Shown here: positions 1 through 9,738 of the stretch, piece by piece
Layout: each line of letters opens with the position of its first letter
Numbering within the stretch: the first letter of the stretch is position 1
Translations under genes and position numbers: made by a program
Notes under the pieces: model-generated
Told to the model about the DNA's origin: nothing
Seen by the model: the letters and a program-made list of their open reading frames with translations, nothing else
Database searches by the model: none
Assembly: GCF_900155425.1 (NCBI RefSeq)
Contig: NZ_LT700192.1
Span: forward strand, 396,215 to 460,214
Length of the DNA: 64,000 nt
From: Parabacteroides massiliensis
GTDB lineage: Bacteria; Bacteroidota; Bacteroidia; Bacteroidales; Tannerellaceae
Direction: 5' to 3'

Positions 1-166
1 GGATACCATTCTGGACGTAGCCAAATACATTTTGGCGGCGGTACTCGGCATCGCCCTGGTCTTTGTCATCTATTCGCTTGCCACGAACAACCCCCATGCC
101 AAGGAATACCTGCTCGGCTGGATCATCGCCGTGGTAGTCATCATGGTGGCCTTCCTGATTATCTAA
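1..166 (+). CDS. traE: TraE-like conjugation membrane protein (DUF4134), 3' end only
   Basis: The start lies outside the window; the frame opens at base 2 and ends at the TAA at 164-166. About 54 residues are visible. They form two hydrophobic stretches joined by a short polar loop (SLATNNPHAKEY). The same layout, with clear residue similarity, recurs in the small protein at 3086-3307, and both match the DUF4134/TraE family of Bacteroides conjugative elements. It is expected to be a small inner-membrane, pilin-like part of the mating channel. It lies 12 bp upstream of traF, as expected for this operon. Confidence 0.8.
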   Translation, partial: DTILDVAKYILAAVLGIALVFVIYSLATNNPHAKEYLLGWIIAVVVIMVAFLII

Positions 167-178
167 AAACGAAGAGCC

Positions 179-490
179 ATGAGAACCATGCGTAAAATCA
201 ACAAGCCGATCAAGTTCTTCGGTCTGTCATCGGGACAGTTCGCCATCTTCATGCTGCTGACTGCCATCATCATCATCGTGAGCATATTCAAGCAGCTGCA
301 CCCGATACTGATCATCGGAATCATTTCCGCCATTCTGTTTCTATCCGGTCTGCTGTTCCAAACTTTGAAAAAGGAACACAAGGCCGGCAACCCGGACTAC
401 CTGACCGGCCTCCGGATCAGGAACGCCACCCCCCCGCAGATAACGGACAAACGGCAGATTTTCAAATTCATTCTAAAACAGCGACCATGA
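179..490 (+). CDS. traF: TraF-like conjugation protein (DUF4133)
   Basis: A 103-residue protein with two adjacent membrane segments (about residues 20-40 and 43-62) and a basic, polar C-terminus. Its size, topology and position between TraE and the VirB4-like TraG fit the DUF4133/TraF family of Bacteroides conjugative transposons, which are VirB3-like inner-membrane partners of the ATPase. A second ATG at 188 gives a slightly shorter protein. The stop overlaps the traG start as ATGA, suggesting translational coupling. Confidence 0.85.
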   Translation: MRTMRKINKPIKFFGLSSGQFAIFMLLTAIIIIVSIFKQLHPILIIGIISAILFLSGLLFQTLKKEHKAGNPDYLTGLRIRNATPPQITDKRQIFKFILKQRP

Positions 491-3093
491 CAGGAATTAT
501 CATACTCATATCACTGCTAATCTGTGCGCTGTGCCTGCTGATTGCCCTGCTGTATATCCGGCAGACAGAGATAGAGGTGAAGGACAAATCCGTGGATCTG
601 GAAAGTGTCTTGCCTATCCAGACCATCACGGAGAATGCCGTCATCAACGGGAACGGTGACATCACCGTCGGCTACCGGCTGTTTCTGCCCGAAGTGTTCA
701 CCTTGTCGGAAAGCGAGGCGCAATACATCCACGAGCGATTGGAGGCTCTTTTGAAGATGCTTCCGGCAGGTACGGTCATCCACCAGCAAAACTTCTACTA
801 TACGGGGCGGTTCCATCATGCGGAATACTCTTCCAATGCCCTGATAGCGGAGAACAACCGTCATTTCAACGGCAAGGAGATACTGAATAGCTACACCAAC
901 CTGTATGTGACGTTCACGAACGGCAGCCGAAACGGCAAGATACGCAAAAGCGCATCGGGCACCTCGCTGATGCGAAGGCTGCACTACCCGTTCAAGCAAC
1001 CTTATAAGGAATATCAGCAACGGCTGACAGAAATGGAAGCCTTTCTGATGAACTTTGAGAACGGCTTGTCATCCATCCAGCAGTTTGAGATACGCAAGAT
1101 GGATAATACGGAACTGAATAACGCCATCTACGACTACATCAACCTCTCTTACGAGACACCGGAAAACGATGCCACACAGAAGAGCGTCAACCCCATTGCC
1201 GTCAGTGAAAGCGGAAGCATGAAAATAGGGCAGCAGCACGTTTCCATCCTTTCGCTGACCAACGAAGGCGAGCACCTTCAGGAACTTGCCGTGCCGCACA
1301 CCGGCAAGTCGAAGGCATACGGGGGAAACATAGAGATACCGGACAGCATACGGAGCAAATGCTCGATGCTGTACCCCGTAGGACTTGGCCTGCCGTTCAA
1401 CCACATCGTAAACATCGTGATAGAGATAACCGATCCCGATGCCACCGTAACTGCCATCGGCGCGGAGAAAGACGCGCTGAATTACATCACCAACTTCTAC
1501 CCGCCAGCGGCAGAGAAGCAACGCGAACAGGCAGCCTTCTGCGATGAGATTACCCAGTTCGACTACCAGACCGCCTACACCGCCTTCAATGTCGTGCTGA
1601 ACGACACAGACCGCACCTCGCTCATGCGGAAAACCGCACTGGTACAGCAAGGCTTCAGCTTTATGAACCAAAGTTCGTGCTATGTGGAGAACGCCGAGCT
1701 GTGCAACCTGTTCTTCTGCAACATACCCGGCAATGCCAGGGCCAATTACCGGGGTTTCGTCAACACGACCAAGCAAGCCATCTGCTATCTGCAAAAGGAA
1801 GGAATGTACCTTTCGGACGAGAAAGGGCATATCTACCATGACCGTTTTGGTACTCCCGCCAAGATAAATCTCTGGGATTATCCGGCACTGAACAACAAGA
1901 ACCGCATCGTTATCGGCCCGTCCGGTTCCGGTAAATCTTTCTGGCTGAACAATTACATCCTGCAAAGCTATGAGCTGGGCCGGGATGTGATGATCATCGA
2001 CATCGGCGGCTCTTACCGCTCGATGATCGCCTTGAACCGTGGCAAATACTTCGACTCTACCGAGCAGAAGAAATTTGCGTTCAACCCCTTCTTGTGTGAC
2101 CGTGACAAGAACGGCAAATACCTGTACATCGACACCACGGATGCCGAGTCTGCCGATGACCAGATAAAGACCATCGTCGCCATCATCAGCTACATTTGGA
2201 AGGTGCGTGAACCCATGCTTCCTGCCGAGAACGCCATTCTCAGGAAATCCGTCATCGGATTTTACGACTATGTGAACAACTCTTCAATAGGAGAGAAGCA
2301 TGAGCGCATCTTCCCGACGCTAACAACTTACCGGGCTTATCTGAAGGAAGTGTTCAGCAAACGGATGACCGAGTTTGAGAAACAGAAATTCGAGATAGAG
2401 GAACTGTTGCTTTTGCTGGAGCCCTATACGGACGGAGAGCTGTCATTCCTGCTGAACGCCACCGAGAATGTGGATATCGTGCATGACCGGCTGATAGCCT
2501 TCGATATGGAAGATGCCTCTAAGAAAGAGTACTTTCCACTCGTTGCCATCATCACCCTGCAAATGATCGTGGATAAAATCAAGAAACGCCAGGGATTTGC
2601 CAAAGAGCTGATCATCGACGAAGCACTCGACTTCCTGCAAGACGAGAAATTCGGAGACTTCATCGCCTATCTGTACCGTACTTTCCGTAAAAAAGAGGGA
2701 AGTATCACGCTTGCCGCACAGAACATCCTGTTTTTGAAAAACATGCCATCCAGTATCAAGGACTCCATCATCATCAACTGCGCGACCAAGATTATCCTCG
2801 ACCATTCGGAACACCGGCAGAACCTGCCGGAAGTGAAAGCCGTGCTTTCCATCACGGACGAAGAGATCCATATGATCGAGTCGTTGCAACGCACGGAACG
2901 CTGGAGAGAGTTTTTCATCAAGATGTCGAACGATGCCTTCATCTTCCGCAACGAGGTGTCCGACTTCGCCGCCGTAGCCTTCGATTCGCACCAAGCGACA
3001 GTAGTACGGCTGAAGCAACTGTTCAACGAAAGCAGCTCGACCTATACCGCCATCAACCGCTATCTGGAGGAAAGGAGGAAAAAGTATGGATGA
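487..3093 (+). CDS. traG: TraG, VirB4-type conjugation ATPase
   Basis: An 868-residue protein with one N-terminal membrane anchor (residues 3-24) and a large cytoplasmic part. Walker A is GPSGSGKS at about residue 477 and Walker B is LIIDEALDFL at about residue 708. This is the arrangement of VirB4/TraG ATPases, which energise assembly of type IV secretion channels. Its length is typical of the Bacteroides TraG family. It overlaps traF by 4 bp and the next gene by 8 bp. The gene looks intact. Antisense frames in this stretch are shadows of a GC-rich gene. Confidence 0.95.
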   Translation: MTGIIILISLLICALCLLIALLYIRQTEIEVKDKSVDLESVLPIQTITENAVINGNGDITVGYRLFLPEVFTLSESEAQYIHERLEALLKMLPAGTVIHQQNFYYTGRFHHAEYSSNALIAENNRHFNGKEILNSYTNLYVTFTNGSRNGKIRKSASGTSLMRRLHYPFKQPYKEYQQRLTEMEAFLMNFENGLSSIQQFEIRKMDNTELNNAIYDYINLSYETPENDATQKSVNPIAVSESGSMKIGQQHVSILSLTNEGEHLQELAVPHTGKSKAYGGNIEIPDSIRSKCSMLYPVGLGLPFNHIVNIVIEITDPDATVTAIGAEKDALNYITNFYPPAAEKQREQAAFCDEITQFDYQTAYTAFNVVLNDTDRTSLMRKTALVQQGFSFMNQSSCYVENAELCNLFFCNIPGNARANYRGFVNTTKQAICYLQKEGMYLSDEKGHIYHDRFGTPAKINLWDYPALNNKNRIVIGPSGSGKSFWLNNYILQSYELGRDVMIIDIGGSYRSMIALNRGKYFDSTEQKKFAFNPFLCDRDKNGKYLYIDTTDAESADDQIKTIVAIISYIWKVREPMLPAENAILRKSVIGFYDYVNNSSIGEKHERIFPTLTTYRAYLKEVFSKRMTEFEKQKFEIEELLLLLEPYTDGELSFLLNATENVDIVHDRLIAFDMEDASKKEYFPLVAIITLQMIVDKIKKRQGFAKELIIDEALDFLQDEKFGDFIAYLYRTFRKKEGSITLAAQNILFLKNMPSSIKDSIIINCATKIILDHSEHRQNLPEVKAVLSITDEEIHMIESLQRTERWREFFIKMSNDAFIFRNEVSDFAAVAFDSHQATVVRLKQLFNESSSTYTAINRYLEERRKKYG

Positions 3094-3307
3094 TGCCACC
3101 CAAGGGTTGACCGCCCTTCTAAGCTGGTCAACCGACTTCAACGGCAGCGCATACGATCTTGCCGGAAGCATTGCCGCCACACTTTTGGGTGTTGCGCTCA
3201 TTTTCGTGGTATGGGCACTCGCCACGAAAAAAGAGAATGCCAAGAGCTATCTGATAGCCTGGCTGGTATGTGTCATATTCACCCTATTATTCATCATCAA
3301 CAAATAA
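3086..3307 (+). CDS. Second DUF4134 (TraE-like) small membrane protein
   Basis: A 73-residue protein with two membrane segments (about residues 25-47 and 53-71) joined by a short polar loop (ATKKENAKS). It aligns well with the partial TraE at 1-166: both share an LLG/VLG-IAL-F-V start to the first helix, an LAT-NN/KK loop and a charged turn before the second helix. It sits where CTnDOT-type operons place the small gene between traG and traI. Two DUF4134 genes in one operon suggest duplication of a pilin-like subunit. It overlaps the traG stop by 8 bp. Confidence 0.7.
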   Translation: MDDATQGLTALLSWSTDFNGSAYDLAGSIAATLLGVALIFVVWALATKKENAKSYLIAWLVCVIFTLLFIINK

Positions 3308-3312
3308 CCGCC

Positions 3313-3909
3313 ATGAAAAGAATCATTCTCATACTCGGACTTGCCGTCTCGATGGCGCTGACGGGAACCGGCAGTGTTCATGCTCAATTCGTCGTGCATG
3401 ATCCCGGCCACACCCTGCTGAACTCAACGGAATGGATTGCCAATGTCAAGAAATGGGTTACACAAATCAATGAAATGATCGATGCCCAGAAACTGCGGCT
3501 CGGCCTTCAAAAAATCGACCAGTTGAAGGAACTCAAATCACTGAAAGAGCTTGCCGACCTGCTGGACGATGTAGCCTGCCTGAGCAGCGACTACAGCTTT
3601 TACCTGAACGTAGGATCGAATTACCACTGCCTGAAATTTCTCAACTTTCAGCGTGTGACCGTCAATCTGAACCTGAGTACCGACCTGCTGTTCAAGGTGG
3701 CCACCGTGACTAGTTACTTCTCGATGAACTCGGAAGGGCGCATGTCCTTTATCGAGCAGGTGAAGGAATCGGTGGAAAAAGCCGCCGAAGAGATGCGTGA
3801 GTTTAACGAATCCGTGCGTTCCACGGTCATTTACAAATCCATGAAGGGGCATAACCGGAAGACCTATTACCAGGGACGGTTGGCCGCTTTCACACGACAC
3901 ACCAATTAA
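3313..3909 (+). CDS. traI: TraI-like conjugation protein (DUF4141)
   Basis: I start it at the ATG at 3313, 5 bp after the previous stop, because this gives a clean signal peptide (MKRIILILGLAVSMALTG, cleavage near VHAQ) and removes an unlikely frame overlap. The mature protein (about 175 residues) is exported and helical, rich in charged heptad-like segments such as IDQLKELKSLKELADLL. This resembles VirB5/TrbJ-type periplasmic subunits, and the family annotation is DUF4141/TraI of Bacteroides elements. It is followed 6 bp later by traJ. Confidence 0.8.
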   Translation: MKRIILILGLAVSMALTGTGSVHAQFVVHDPGHTLLNSTEWIANVKKWVTQINEMIDAQKLRLGLQKIDQLKELKSLKELADLLDDVACLSSDYSFYLNVGSNYHCLKFLNFQRVTVNLNLSTDLLFKVATVTSYFSMNSEGRMSFIEQVKESVEKAAEEMREFNESVRSTVIYKSMKGHNRKTYYQGRLAAFTRHTN

Positions 3910-3915
3910 AGCGTT

Positions 3916-4971
3916 ATGAATCAAGATAATTTTCTCTGGGGACTTCAGATCACGGACGGTCTGACGATGGAACTCGTTTCACAAATGACGGTCATCGCCT
4001 TCGGTGTTGGTGTCATCTGCTTTATCTGCAACCTGGCATACAACTATCTCTATCACGGAGCCAGCCAGCTGTTAAGCCCGAATGAGGACAAATTCCCCGA
4101 CATGATGGAAATCGCCCGTTGCCTGGTACTGTTCTTCTGCCTGAGCATGTACACCCCCATCGCCCAAACCATCGTAGGCACGATGGAAGTAATCAACGAA
4201 GCCACCTCGCTGACCTCCGAGCGTGCGCAGGAATTTGCCCAGTTCATGGCACAATCAGCCACCGAACAAGGAGAGATGATTACCGAATACGACAAACACA
4301 GCCTCCAGTCGGAGGTAGCAGCCGGAGAAGACAGCACCGGCGCCATGCAGCACGAACTGGATAAAAAGATGGAAGAGGACGAAATGACCGGTGTACGCTC
4401 CAGCGTGGAGAAGATTGTGCAACTGCTCAATCCCGCCAACCTCGCCACCCTTGTGCTTCATGGTATTTCCGCCCTACTGGTAGGAATCATACAAGTAGTC
4501 ATCTTAGGTATCGGCGTGGTCATTGTCAAGCTACTGGTCATTCTCGGCCCGTTTGTCTTTGCCGTAAGCATGCTGCCGGTCTTTCAGAAACAACTGAGTA
4601 TCTGGTTCGGTACGCTCTGCTCCGCCTGTATGGTATTCACCGTCATCAATATCCTGAACCAAATTATGTGGCAGACCTTCAAGGCCATCTATACACCGGG
4701 AGCAGATCCGATTGATTCAGCCACCTGGCAACTACAATATTTAGGAATGAACCTCGCCCTGATCGGTGCTTATTGCAGCTGTTTCTGGCTATCCTCCAAA
4801 ATCGTAGGACACAGCGATGCCGGGAAAATCATTTCGAAAACCGTGTCAATCGTCACCACGGCGGCCACCATCGCCCTGATGGGAGGCGCAGCGGCAGGCG
4901 GCAAGCTGACCAATGTAGGCGGTGCCGCCTCCATCGGGGCAAGTTTCATAAACGACAACAATAAAAAATAG
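3916..4971 (+). CDS. traJ: TraJ, polytopic conjugation membrane protein (VirB6/TrbL-like)
   Basis: A 351-residue protein with several membrane segments: near residues 17-40, 65-90, a cluster at about 175-230, and 280-335. A charged, soluble loop lies at about residues 95-165. This layout and its position between TraI and TraK fit TraJ of Bacteroides conjugative transposons, equivalent to VirB6/TrbL. These proteins sit in the inner membrane and guide DNA substrate through the channel. The C-terminus is alanine- and glycine-rich. No defects are visible. Confidence 0.85.
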   Translation: MNQDNFLWGLQITDGLTMELVSQMTVIAFGVGVICFICNLAYNYLYHGASQLLSPNEDKFPDMMEIARCLVLFFCLSMYTPIAQTIVGTMEVINEATSLTSERAQEFAQFMAQSATEQGEMITEYDKHSLQSEVAAGEDSTGAMQHELDKKMEEDEMTGVRSSVEKIVQLLNPANLATLVLHGISALLVGIIQVVILGIGVVIVKLLVILGPFVFAVSMLPVFQKQLSIWFGTLCSACMVFTVINILNQIMWQTFKAIYTPGADPIDSATWQLQYLGMNLALIGAYCSCFWLSSKIVGHSDAGKIISKTVSIVTTAATIALMGGAAAGGKLTNVGGAASIGASFINDNNKK

Positions 4972-4975
4972 AACC

Positions 4976-5674
4976 ATGAATCTGATGAAATTCAAAGGAG
5001 CAGATGATGCGGTCAAGCTGACTATCCGGCTTTCAGCCGGGTACTGCATCATCCTGACTATCGCTTTTGTCAGCAGTATCATCTGCCTTATCAACAAAAT
5101 AGAAAAAGCATACGGCCAGGCTCTCGTCATCGACAGACAGGGAGAAGTCTATGAGGCAAGCAGCCTGTCTGCCAGCGATATGCGGCAATACGAATACATG
5201 AACCATGTAAAGACCTTCGTAACCCACTGGTATGCCTTTGACGAGAGCAGCTACGAGAAGAACATTTCGCTTGCGCTCAACCTCATAGGCAACAAAGGGA
5301 AGGAGCTGTTGAACGAGTACAACGACGTGAATATGCTGAACTCACTCATACAAAAGAATATCCGTTACGGAGTACGCATCAAGGATGTAGAGATTAACAC
5401 CCAAACGATACCCGTTTCCGGAAAGATAATCTTCACGCAGACCGGGTACCGGGCACGGGGAAGCATCTCACGTAATATCGAAGCGGAGTTCACCATCTAT
5501 GATATGCTGTCCCGCAGCGAGGAAAATGCGCACGGAGCCAAGATAGAAGATTGGATTGTCCGCTATTCCGAACCCGTGGAAAACAACGGTGCCAACACAC
5601 CGCAGGCAGCTTCTCCAAGCAAGAATGAAAACCAGTCAGAAACCTCTAAACCAACCGACCATGGAACCGAATAA
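4976..5674 (+). CDS. traK: TraK, VirB8-like conjugation protein
   Basis: A 232-residue protein with one N-terminal membrane anchor (about residues 18-40) and a soluble C-terminal domain ending in a low-complexity Asn/Pro/Ser tail. This is the VirB8-like topology of TraK in Bacteroides elements, a bitopic scaffold protein of the secretion channel. It follows traJ by 4 bp and overlaps traM by 14 bp. An in-frame ATG at 4985 is an alternative start. Confidence 0.85.
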   Translation: MNLMKFKGADDAVKLTIRLSAGYCIILTIAFVSSIICLINKIEKAYGQALVIDRQGEVYEASSLSASDMRQYEYMNHVKTFVTHWYAFDESSYEKNISLALNLIGNKGKELLNEYNDVNMLNSLIQKNIRYGVRIKDVEINTQTIPVSGKIIFTQTGYRARGSISRNIEAEFTIYDMLSRSEENAHGAKIEDWIVRYSEPVENNGANTPQAASPSKNENQSETSKPTDHGTE

Positions 5675-6944
5675 ACTTATCAAAGACAAGAACAAGCTGT
5701 TGATGGCCATCCCGGTAATCCTGGGCATCCTCTTCCTTTATGTATTCTTCATCCGTGAGGACGGGAACGTGCCGTCAGGGAGTGACAGACAGGCCGCCTC
5801 GCAAGCCTTTCTGGAACCACAGTCGGAAATGGCCGACAAGGTGAACGATAAGATGGAAGCCTATAAGCAGGACAAACTGGAAGAGCAGGAGAAGGCACGC
5901 ATCTTGAAAGAGTCTCAGGTCAAAGGATCTGATTTTTACTTCGAACTGCAAAACCAGCAGGAACGGTATGACCGTGCCACATTGGAGCGCATCCGCCGTA
6001 TGCAGAACGATCCATACAGCGAAGTCATGGCAGAATACGGAGGTGGCCGGAACGGACGCTTCTCTCATCAGCTGGAAAGCCAGCTGGACGGACTGGAGGA
6101 CGAGCAGGCGCTCAACGAGATTATCCGGGAAGCCAAGAAGAACTCACGCATCCGCAAAGAGCTGGAAGAATCCGACAAATACCGCAAGCGCATGTATGAA
6201 CGGATTGTCAATTATGACCAAGAGGGAAAAACGGATAAAGCCGCCTCCAACCCTTCCGGCCATCCATCCACCGACAGCCTGATGCAAAAAGGCCCGATCT
6301 ACCGTGCCGAAAACGGCAAGCGGGTACGCCGCCAACCGACCTCCGCACCGGGAAACAGCAACCTCTTTAGGGCTTGCATCCACGGCGACCAGACCGTAGT
6401 CACGGGCAGTACGGTACGGATGCGGTTGCTTCAGGACGTAACCCTGTCCGGCATGAAGATACCGGCCAACACGCTGTTTTACGGTGTCGCCACTTTGGGA
6501 GCCAACCGTCTCGATGTGATGGTCAGCAACCTGAAGGTAGGAGACAACCTCAATCCCGTATCGGTGGTTGTCTTCGACAATGATGCCATGGAAGGTTTGA
6601 ACCTGCCCAATAACCTGAAAGCCAGTGCAGCCAAGCGTATGGAACAAGGTCTTGTACAGAACATCGACATGCCGCTCTCTTCCATCGGCACGATGGCCAG
6701 CGAAGTGACCAGCGTAGTCAACGCCACCACCCAGGTAGCCAAGCAAATCCTGAACATGAGCCTCTCACAAGTGAAGGTACATCTCAAGTCCAACTACGAA
6801 ATGTATATCCAGGAAGAGAGTCAGGAATCGAAGTTGCGCAGGCAAGCCGTGCAAGCGGAGTTACAGAAGCTCTATGAGCAAATGGAACAAGAGAAAACGA
6901 ACAAGAAAAATCATCCCCTCCAAACATTGATAGACAAATTATGA
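5661..6944 (+). CDS. traM: TraM, VirB10-like conjugation protein
   Basis: The start is set at the ATG at 5661 (MEPNKLIKDKNK), giving 427 residues. It has a cytoplasmic N-terminus, one membrane segment (about residues 13-30), a long charged helical linker (to about residue 200) and a C-terminal beta-rich domain. The motif TLFYGVATLGANRLDV is typical of TraM family C-termini. TraM is the VirB10-like protein spanning inner and outer membranes in Bacteroides mating channels. It overlaps traK by 14 bp and the next gene by 4 bp. Confidence 0.87.
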   Translation: MEPNKLIKDKNKLLMAIPVILGILFLYVFFIREDGNVPSGSDRQAASQAFLEPQSEMADKVNDKMEAYKQDKLEEQEKARILKESQVKGSDFYFELQNQQERYDRATLERIRRMQNDPYSEVMAEYGGGRNGRFSHQLESQLDGLEDEQALNEIIREAKKNSRIRKELEESDKYRKRMYERIVNYDQEGKTDKAASNPSGHPSTDSLMQKGPIYRAENGKRVRRQPTSAPGNSNLFRACIHGDQTVVTGSTVRMRLLQDVTLSGMKIPANTLFYGVATLGANRLDVMVSNLKVGDNLNPVSVVVFDNDAMEGLNLPNNLKASAAKRMEQGLVQNIDMPLSSIGTMASEVTSVVNATTQVAKQILNMSLSQVKVHLKSNYEMYIQEESQESKLRRQAVQAELQKLYEQMEQEKTNKKNHPLQTLIDKL

Positions 6945-7126
6945 TAGACATTCTCAATTACCTGCTTGCCTTGTCAGCGGTCTTTTTCGGCTATCGCATC
7001 TATGTATCGCGCCGTAGCGGGAAATCCTTCAAGGAGATACGTCCGTTGACCGTTTCTTTCGGTATCACCCTGCTTCTGTTATGGTGCATCACCGTATTCA
7101 CAGCCTTTTTTTCAAGAACCGTTTAA
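6941..7126 (+). CDS. Small two-helix membrane protein of the tra operon
   Basis: A 61-residue protein with two predicted membrane segments (residues 3-19 and 38-57) around a basic loop (RRSGKSFKEIR). It overlaps traM by ATGA and precedes traN by 12 bp, so it is clearly part of the operon. I do not recognise a family. Position and size suggest an accessory inner-membrane component of the channel. Confidence 0.6.
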   Translation: MIDILNYLLALSAVFFGYRIYVSRRSGKSFKEIRPLTVSFGITLLLLWCITVFTAFFSRTV

Positions 7127-7138
7127 CATATCGACAAC

Positions 7139-8251
7139 ATGAAGAAATACATTCGCCTATTGTTCTGCTGCCTTGCGTGCAGCCTGTCGCTCTCCGCTCA
7201 GGAAAGCGTCAAACCCCGGCAACAAGCCATCAGCCAGAAAGAGATACACATCACTTTCGATTGCGTGAAGCACCTGGTCTTTCCCGCACAGGTCTCGGAC
7301 ATCGCCATCGGCGAGCAGGAGCTTGTCATGGCCAGCCGGGTAGAAGAGGCGCCCCATATCGTCAGGCTCTCGGCGCAAGCGGAAGGATTCACCGAAGAGA
7401 CCAACCTGACCGTAGTCTGCATCGACGGAAGCGTTTACACCTATCACATCCGCTACCTTCCCGAAGGCGGCACGGATTCGTACCCGAACATTTACGAGGA
7501 CAACGGGAAATGGCAGCACCATGACTATCAGGCAGAAGTCAGCGACCTCCATCTGGCCGAGTTCTTCTTTCCGGAGGACATCGCTTACGGAACGCCCGGC
7601 AACGAGGTGTCCTTCACTCTGACCGCCTACAACAACCAGTTGAAAGTATCAACCGCCAAAGATGCCGTGGCATATTCCAACCTGTTTGTGGTGGATAAGG
7701 TCATGAACACTTACCACATCACCATCAAACGGGGCAACACCTCCGTATTCACCTACAATTTCGATGACCAGCGCAAATATACCGCCCATGTGGATGTGAA
7801 CAGCAAGAAAATGGAAAGATGCATCCAGGAGCTGCGCACCAAGAAACGCAACATCTACAGTCTGGGGGTCATCGAGAACAAGTTTGAGTTATCAATGGCC
7901 AATCTGTATGTGCATGAGGGTTTCATGTTTTTCATCTTTGACCTGAAAAACAAATCATACATCGACTACGACATCGAGTTTGTCAAATGTTTCCAGCGTG
8001 ACCAGAAGAAGAGCAAGAATGCCATCCAGCAAGAAACGACCATCGAACCTATCTATCAGAAAGATTTTGACACGAAAATCAAGGGCAAGAGCCGGAACCG
8101 GCTGATACTTGGTTTCGACAAATTCACGATACCCGATGATAAGGTATTCGAGATCGAGATTTACGAGCGAAACGGCGGGCGGCACATCAAACTGGCCGTG
8201 TTGAACGAATACATCCTTTCCGCAGAACCCTTATACAAGCCACAGCCATGA
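7139..8251 (+). CDS. traN: TraN, VirB9-like conjugation protein (DUF4138)
   Basis: A 370-residue exported protein. The signal peptide (residues 1-20) is basic-hydrophobic with a cut near LSAQ. The body begins with a VirB9-like segment (HITFDCVKHLVFPAQV...IAIGEQELVMA), which is characteristic of the Bacteroides TraN/DUF4138 family. These proteins form the outer-membrane side of the channel together with TraM. The gene overlaps the next one as ATGA. Confidence 0.9.
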   Translation: MKKYIRLLFCCLACSLSLSAQESVKPRQQAISQKEIHITFDCVKHLVFPAQVSDIAIGEQELVMASRVEEAPHIVRLSAQAEGFTEETNLTVVCIDGSVYTYHIRYLPEGGTDSYPNIYEDNGKWQHHDYQAEVSDLHLAEFFFPEDIAYGTPGNEVSFTLTAYNNQLKVSTAKDAVAYSNLFVVDKVMNTYHITIKRGNTSVFTYNFDDQRKYTAHVDVNSKKMERCIQELRTKKRNIYSLGVIENKFELSMANLYVHEGFMFFIFDLKNKSYIDYDIEFVKCFQRDQKKSKNAIQQETTIEPIYQKDFDTKIKGKSRNRLILGFDKFTIPDDKVFEIEIYERNGGRHIKLAVLNEYILSAEPLYKPQP

Positions 8252-9720
8252 AACTGAGAGAAGTATTAGACACCTATATGTTCGACAACGTGGGACAGTT
8301 CGGTGGCATCGCCGAATCACTGGGCTATCAGACCGAATACCGGGACGGATATTTCCGGTTCCGCAAAGACGGGGAAGAGCTGAGCATGAGCGTAAGCGAA
8401 ATCAGGGAAAAAGCCGGAGCAAAGTACGATGAAAGCCTTCGTGACCAATCAAAAGAACGTGTATCCGCCCTTTTTGACAAGGAACGTGCCAATGATCCTA
8501 AATATGTTGCCGAGCTGGAGAAGGAGGGCATCAGCATCAAGCGGTGGGAGAACCTGAAGGGACATGACAGGGACGGCTTTACCGTCATCGACCATCGCCT
8601 GAAGGTATGCTACACCGGACAGTCGCTCTATGAATACGCCTACAAGCAAGGGAACATCCTCGACGGGAAAGGCACCAAGCTGGAAAAGGGTGTCATGTCT
8701 GATTTGATGGAGATACACGGCAAACCGGGGAAGCTCCGTTTCAACGATGACGGAATCTCCGTATTCTACCGCAAAGAGGCGTTGGTTATCCCGGACAAGG
8801 TGCTGGGAAAGAAGTTGGGCAAGAAAGAGAAAGAACAGCTGCTTGCCGGTGACATCGTACCCATCACCGTAAATAAAAAGGACATCCTGCTGCAAGTTGA
8901 CCGGGATCTGAACTCCGTCATCCTGCGCACCAACCAGGAAATCAAGATTCCCGACATCATCGGGCAGACCAGCGAATATGGCGGCTACAAGTTAACCAAA
9001 GCCGACAAATACCTGCTCGCCAACGGCCATGCACTGGAGAATAAGCTGCTGCACAGTCCGGAAGGCTACTTCATTGCCGACATCCAACTGACGGATGACA
9101 GGAAAGGAGTCATGATACAGAACATACAGAGTATCACTCCCGGCAAGGCACAAGAGCTGATCAAGGCCATGACCCCCAAACTGGAAGCCCATGCGGCCAA
9201 CATAGAGGCTGCAAAAGAGCAAAAACACGAAGAGGGGCGCAATATGGAAGCCGAGTTTAAGGAAGCGGTGGGCAAACATGACTTTGAAAAAATCGGGAAG
9301 CTCAAAAAGGAAGGATATAAACCCAGTGAAGAGTTTATCAAAGGAATCGGTAAGGAACACGGTCTGGATGAAAGGCAAACCCATGAAGTCATTCAACTGT
9401 TCGGCACCAAACCGGAAGAACAGGGCGAACATGAAAGGCAGGCGGCACGTCTGTTGGACGCCGCACAGACCGACAACTTTCATGTCATCCAAGAGATACA
9501 GAAAGAAGGGTACCGGCTCACCCAACAAGACCTTACCCGGATGCGTGAAACGGGTGTGCAAACCAACACGCTGATAGCCGTACAAAAGATTTTCGGGATG
9601 GAAGGCAACACAAAGACACTGGGAGATGTCAAACTGGCCAGCACACCCAAACCCGACAACAGCAAGGAAATGGCCCGTCCGATAGCCAGCACCATCAACC
9701 GGGCTTTCAATGACTTATAA
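8248..9720 (+). CDS. DUF4099/DUF3945-domain mobile-element protein
   Basis: A 490-residue soluble protein. The N-terminal part (about residues 1-70) resembles DUF4099. The middle (about residues 100-300) has the repeated two-lobed pattern of DUF3945 proteins (KLSEKEQLLAGDIV-like and KLTKADKYLLANG segments). The C-terminal third has three alpha-helical repeats built around short KKEGYKP / QKEGYRL motifs. Such proteins are common in conjugative elements of Bacteroidota, but no biochemical role is established that I know of. It is coupled to traN by a 4-bp overlap. Confidence 0.75.
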   Translation: MKLREVLDTYMFDNVGQFGGIAESLGYQTEYRDGYFRFRKDGEELSMSVSEIREKAGAKYDESLRDQSKERVSALFDKERANDPKYVAELEKEGISIKRWENLKGHDRDGFTVIDHRLKVCYTGQSLYEYAYKQGNILDGKGTKLEKGVMSDLMEIHGKPGKLRFNDDGISVFYRKEALVIPDKVLGKKLGKKEKEQLLAGDIVPITVNKKDILLQVDRDLNSVILRTNQEIKIPDIIGQTSEYGGYKLTKADKYLLANGHALENKLLHSPEGYFIADIQLTDDRKGVMIQNIQSITPGKAQELIKAMTPKLEAHAANIEAAKEQKHEEGRNMEAEFKEAVGKHDFEKIGKLKKEGYKPSEEFIKGIGKEHGLDERQTHEVIQLFGTKPEEQGEHERQAARLLDAAQTDNFHVIQEIQKEGYRLTQQDLTRMRETGVQTNTLIAVQKIFGMEGNTKTLGDVKLASTPKPDNSKEMARPIASTINRAFNDL

Positions 9721-9738
9721 CCTAAAAATTCAGGAAGT

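Noticed and set aside
517-1965. Long antisense frames opposite traG
   Set aside because: They mirror the codon bias of traG and have no start signals or family resemblance.
9000-9392. Antisense frames in the DUF3945 gene
   Set aside because: Shadows of the real gene without start sites.
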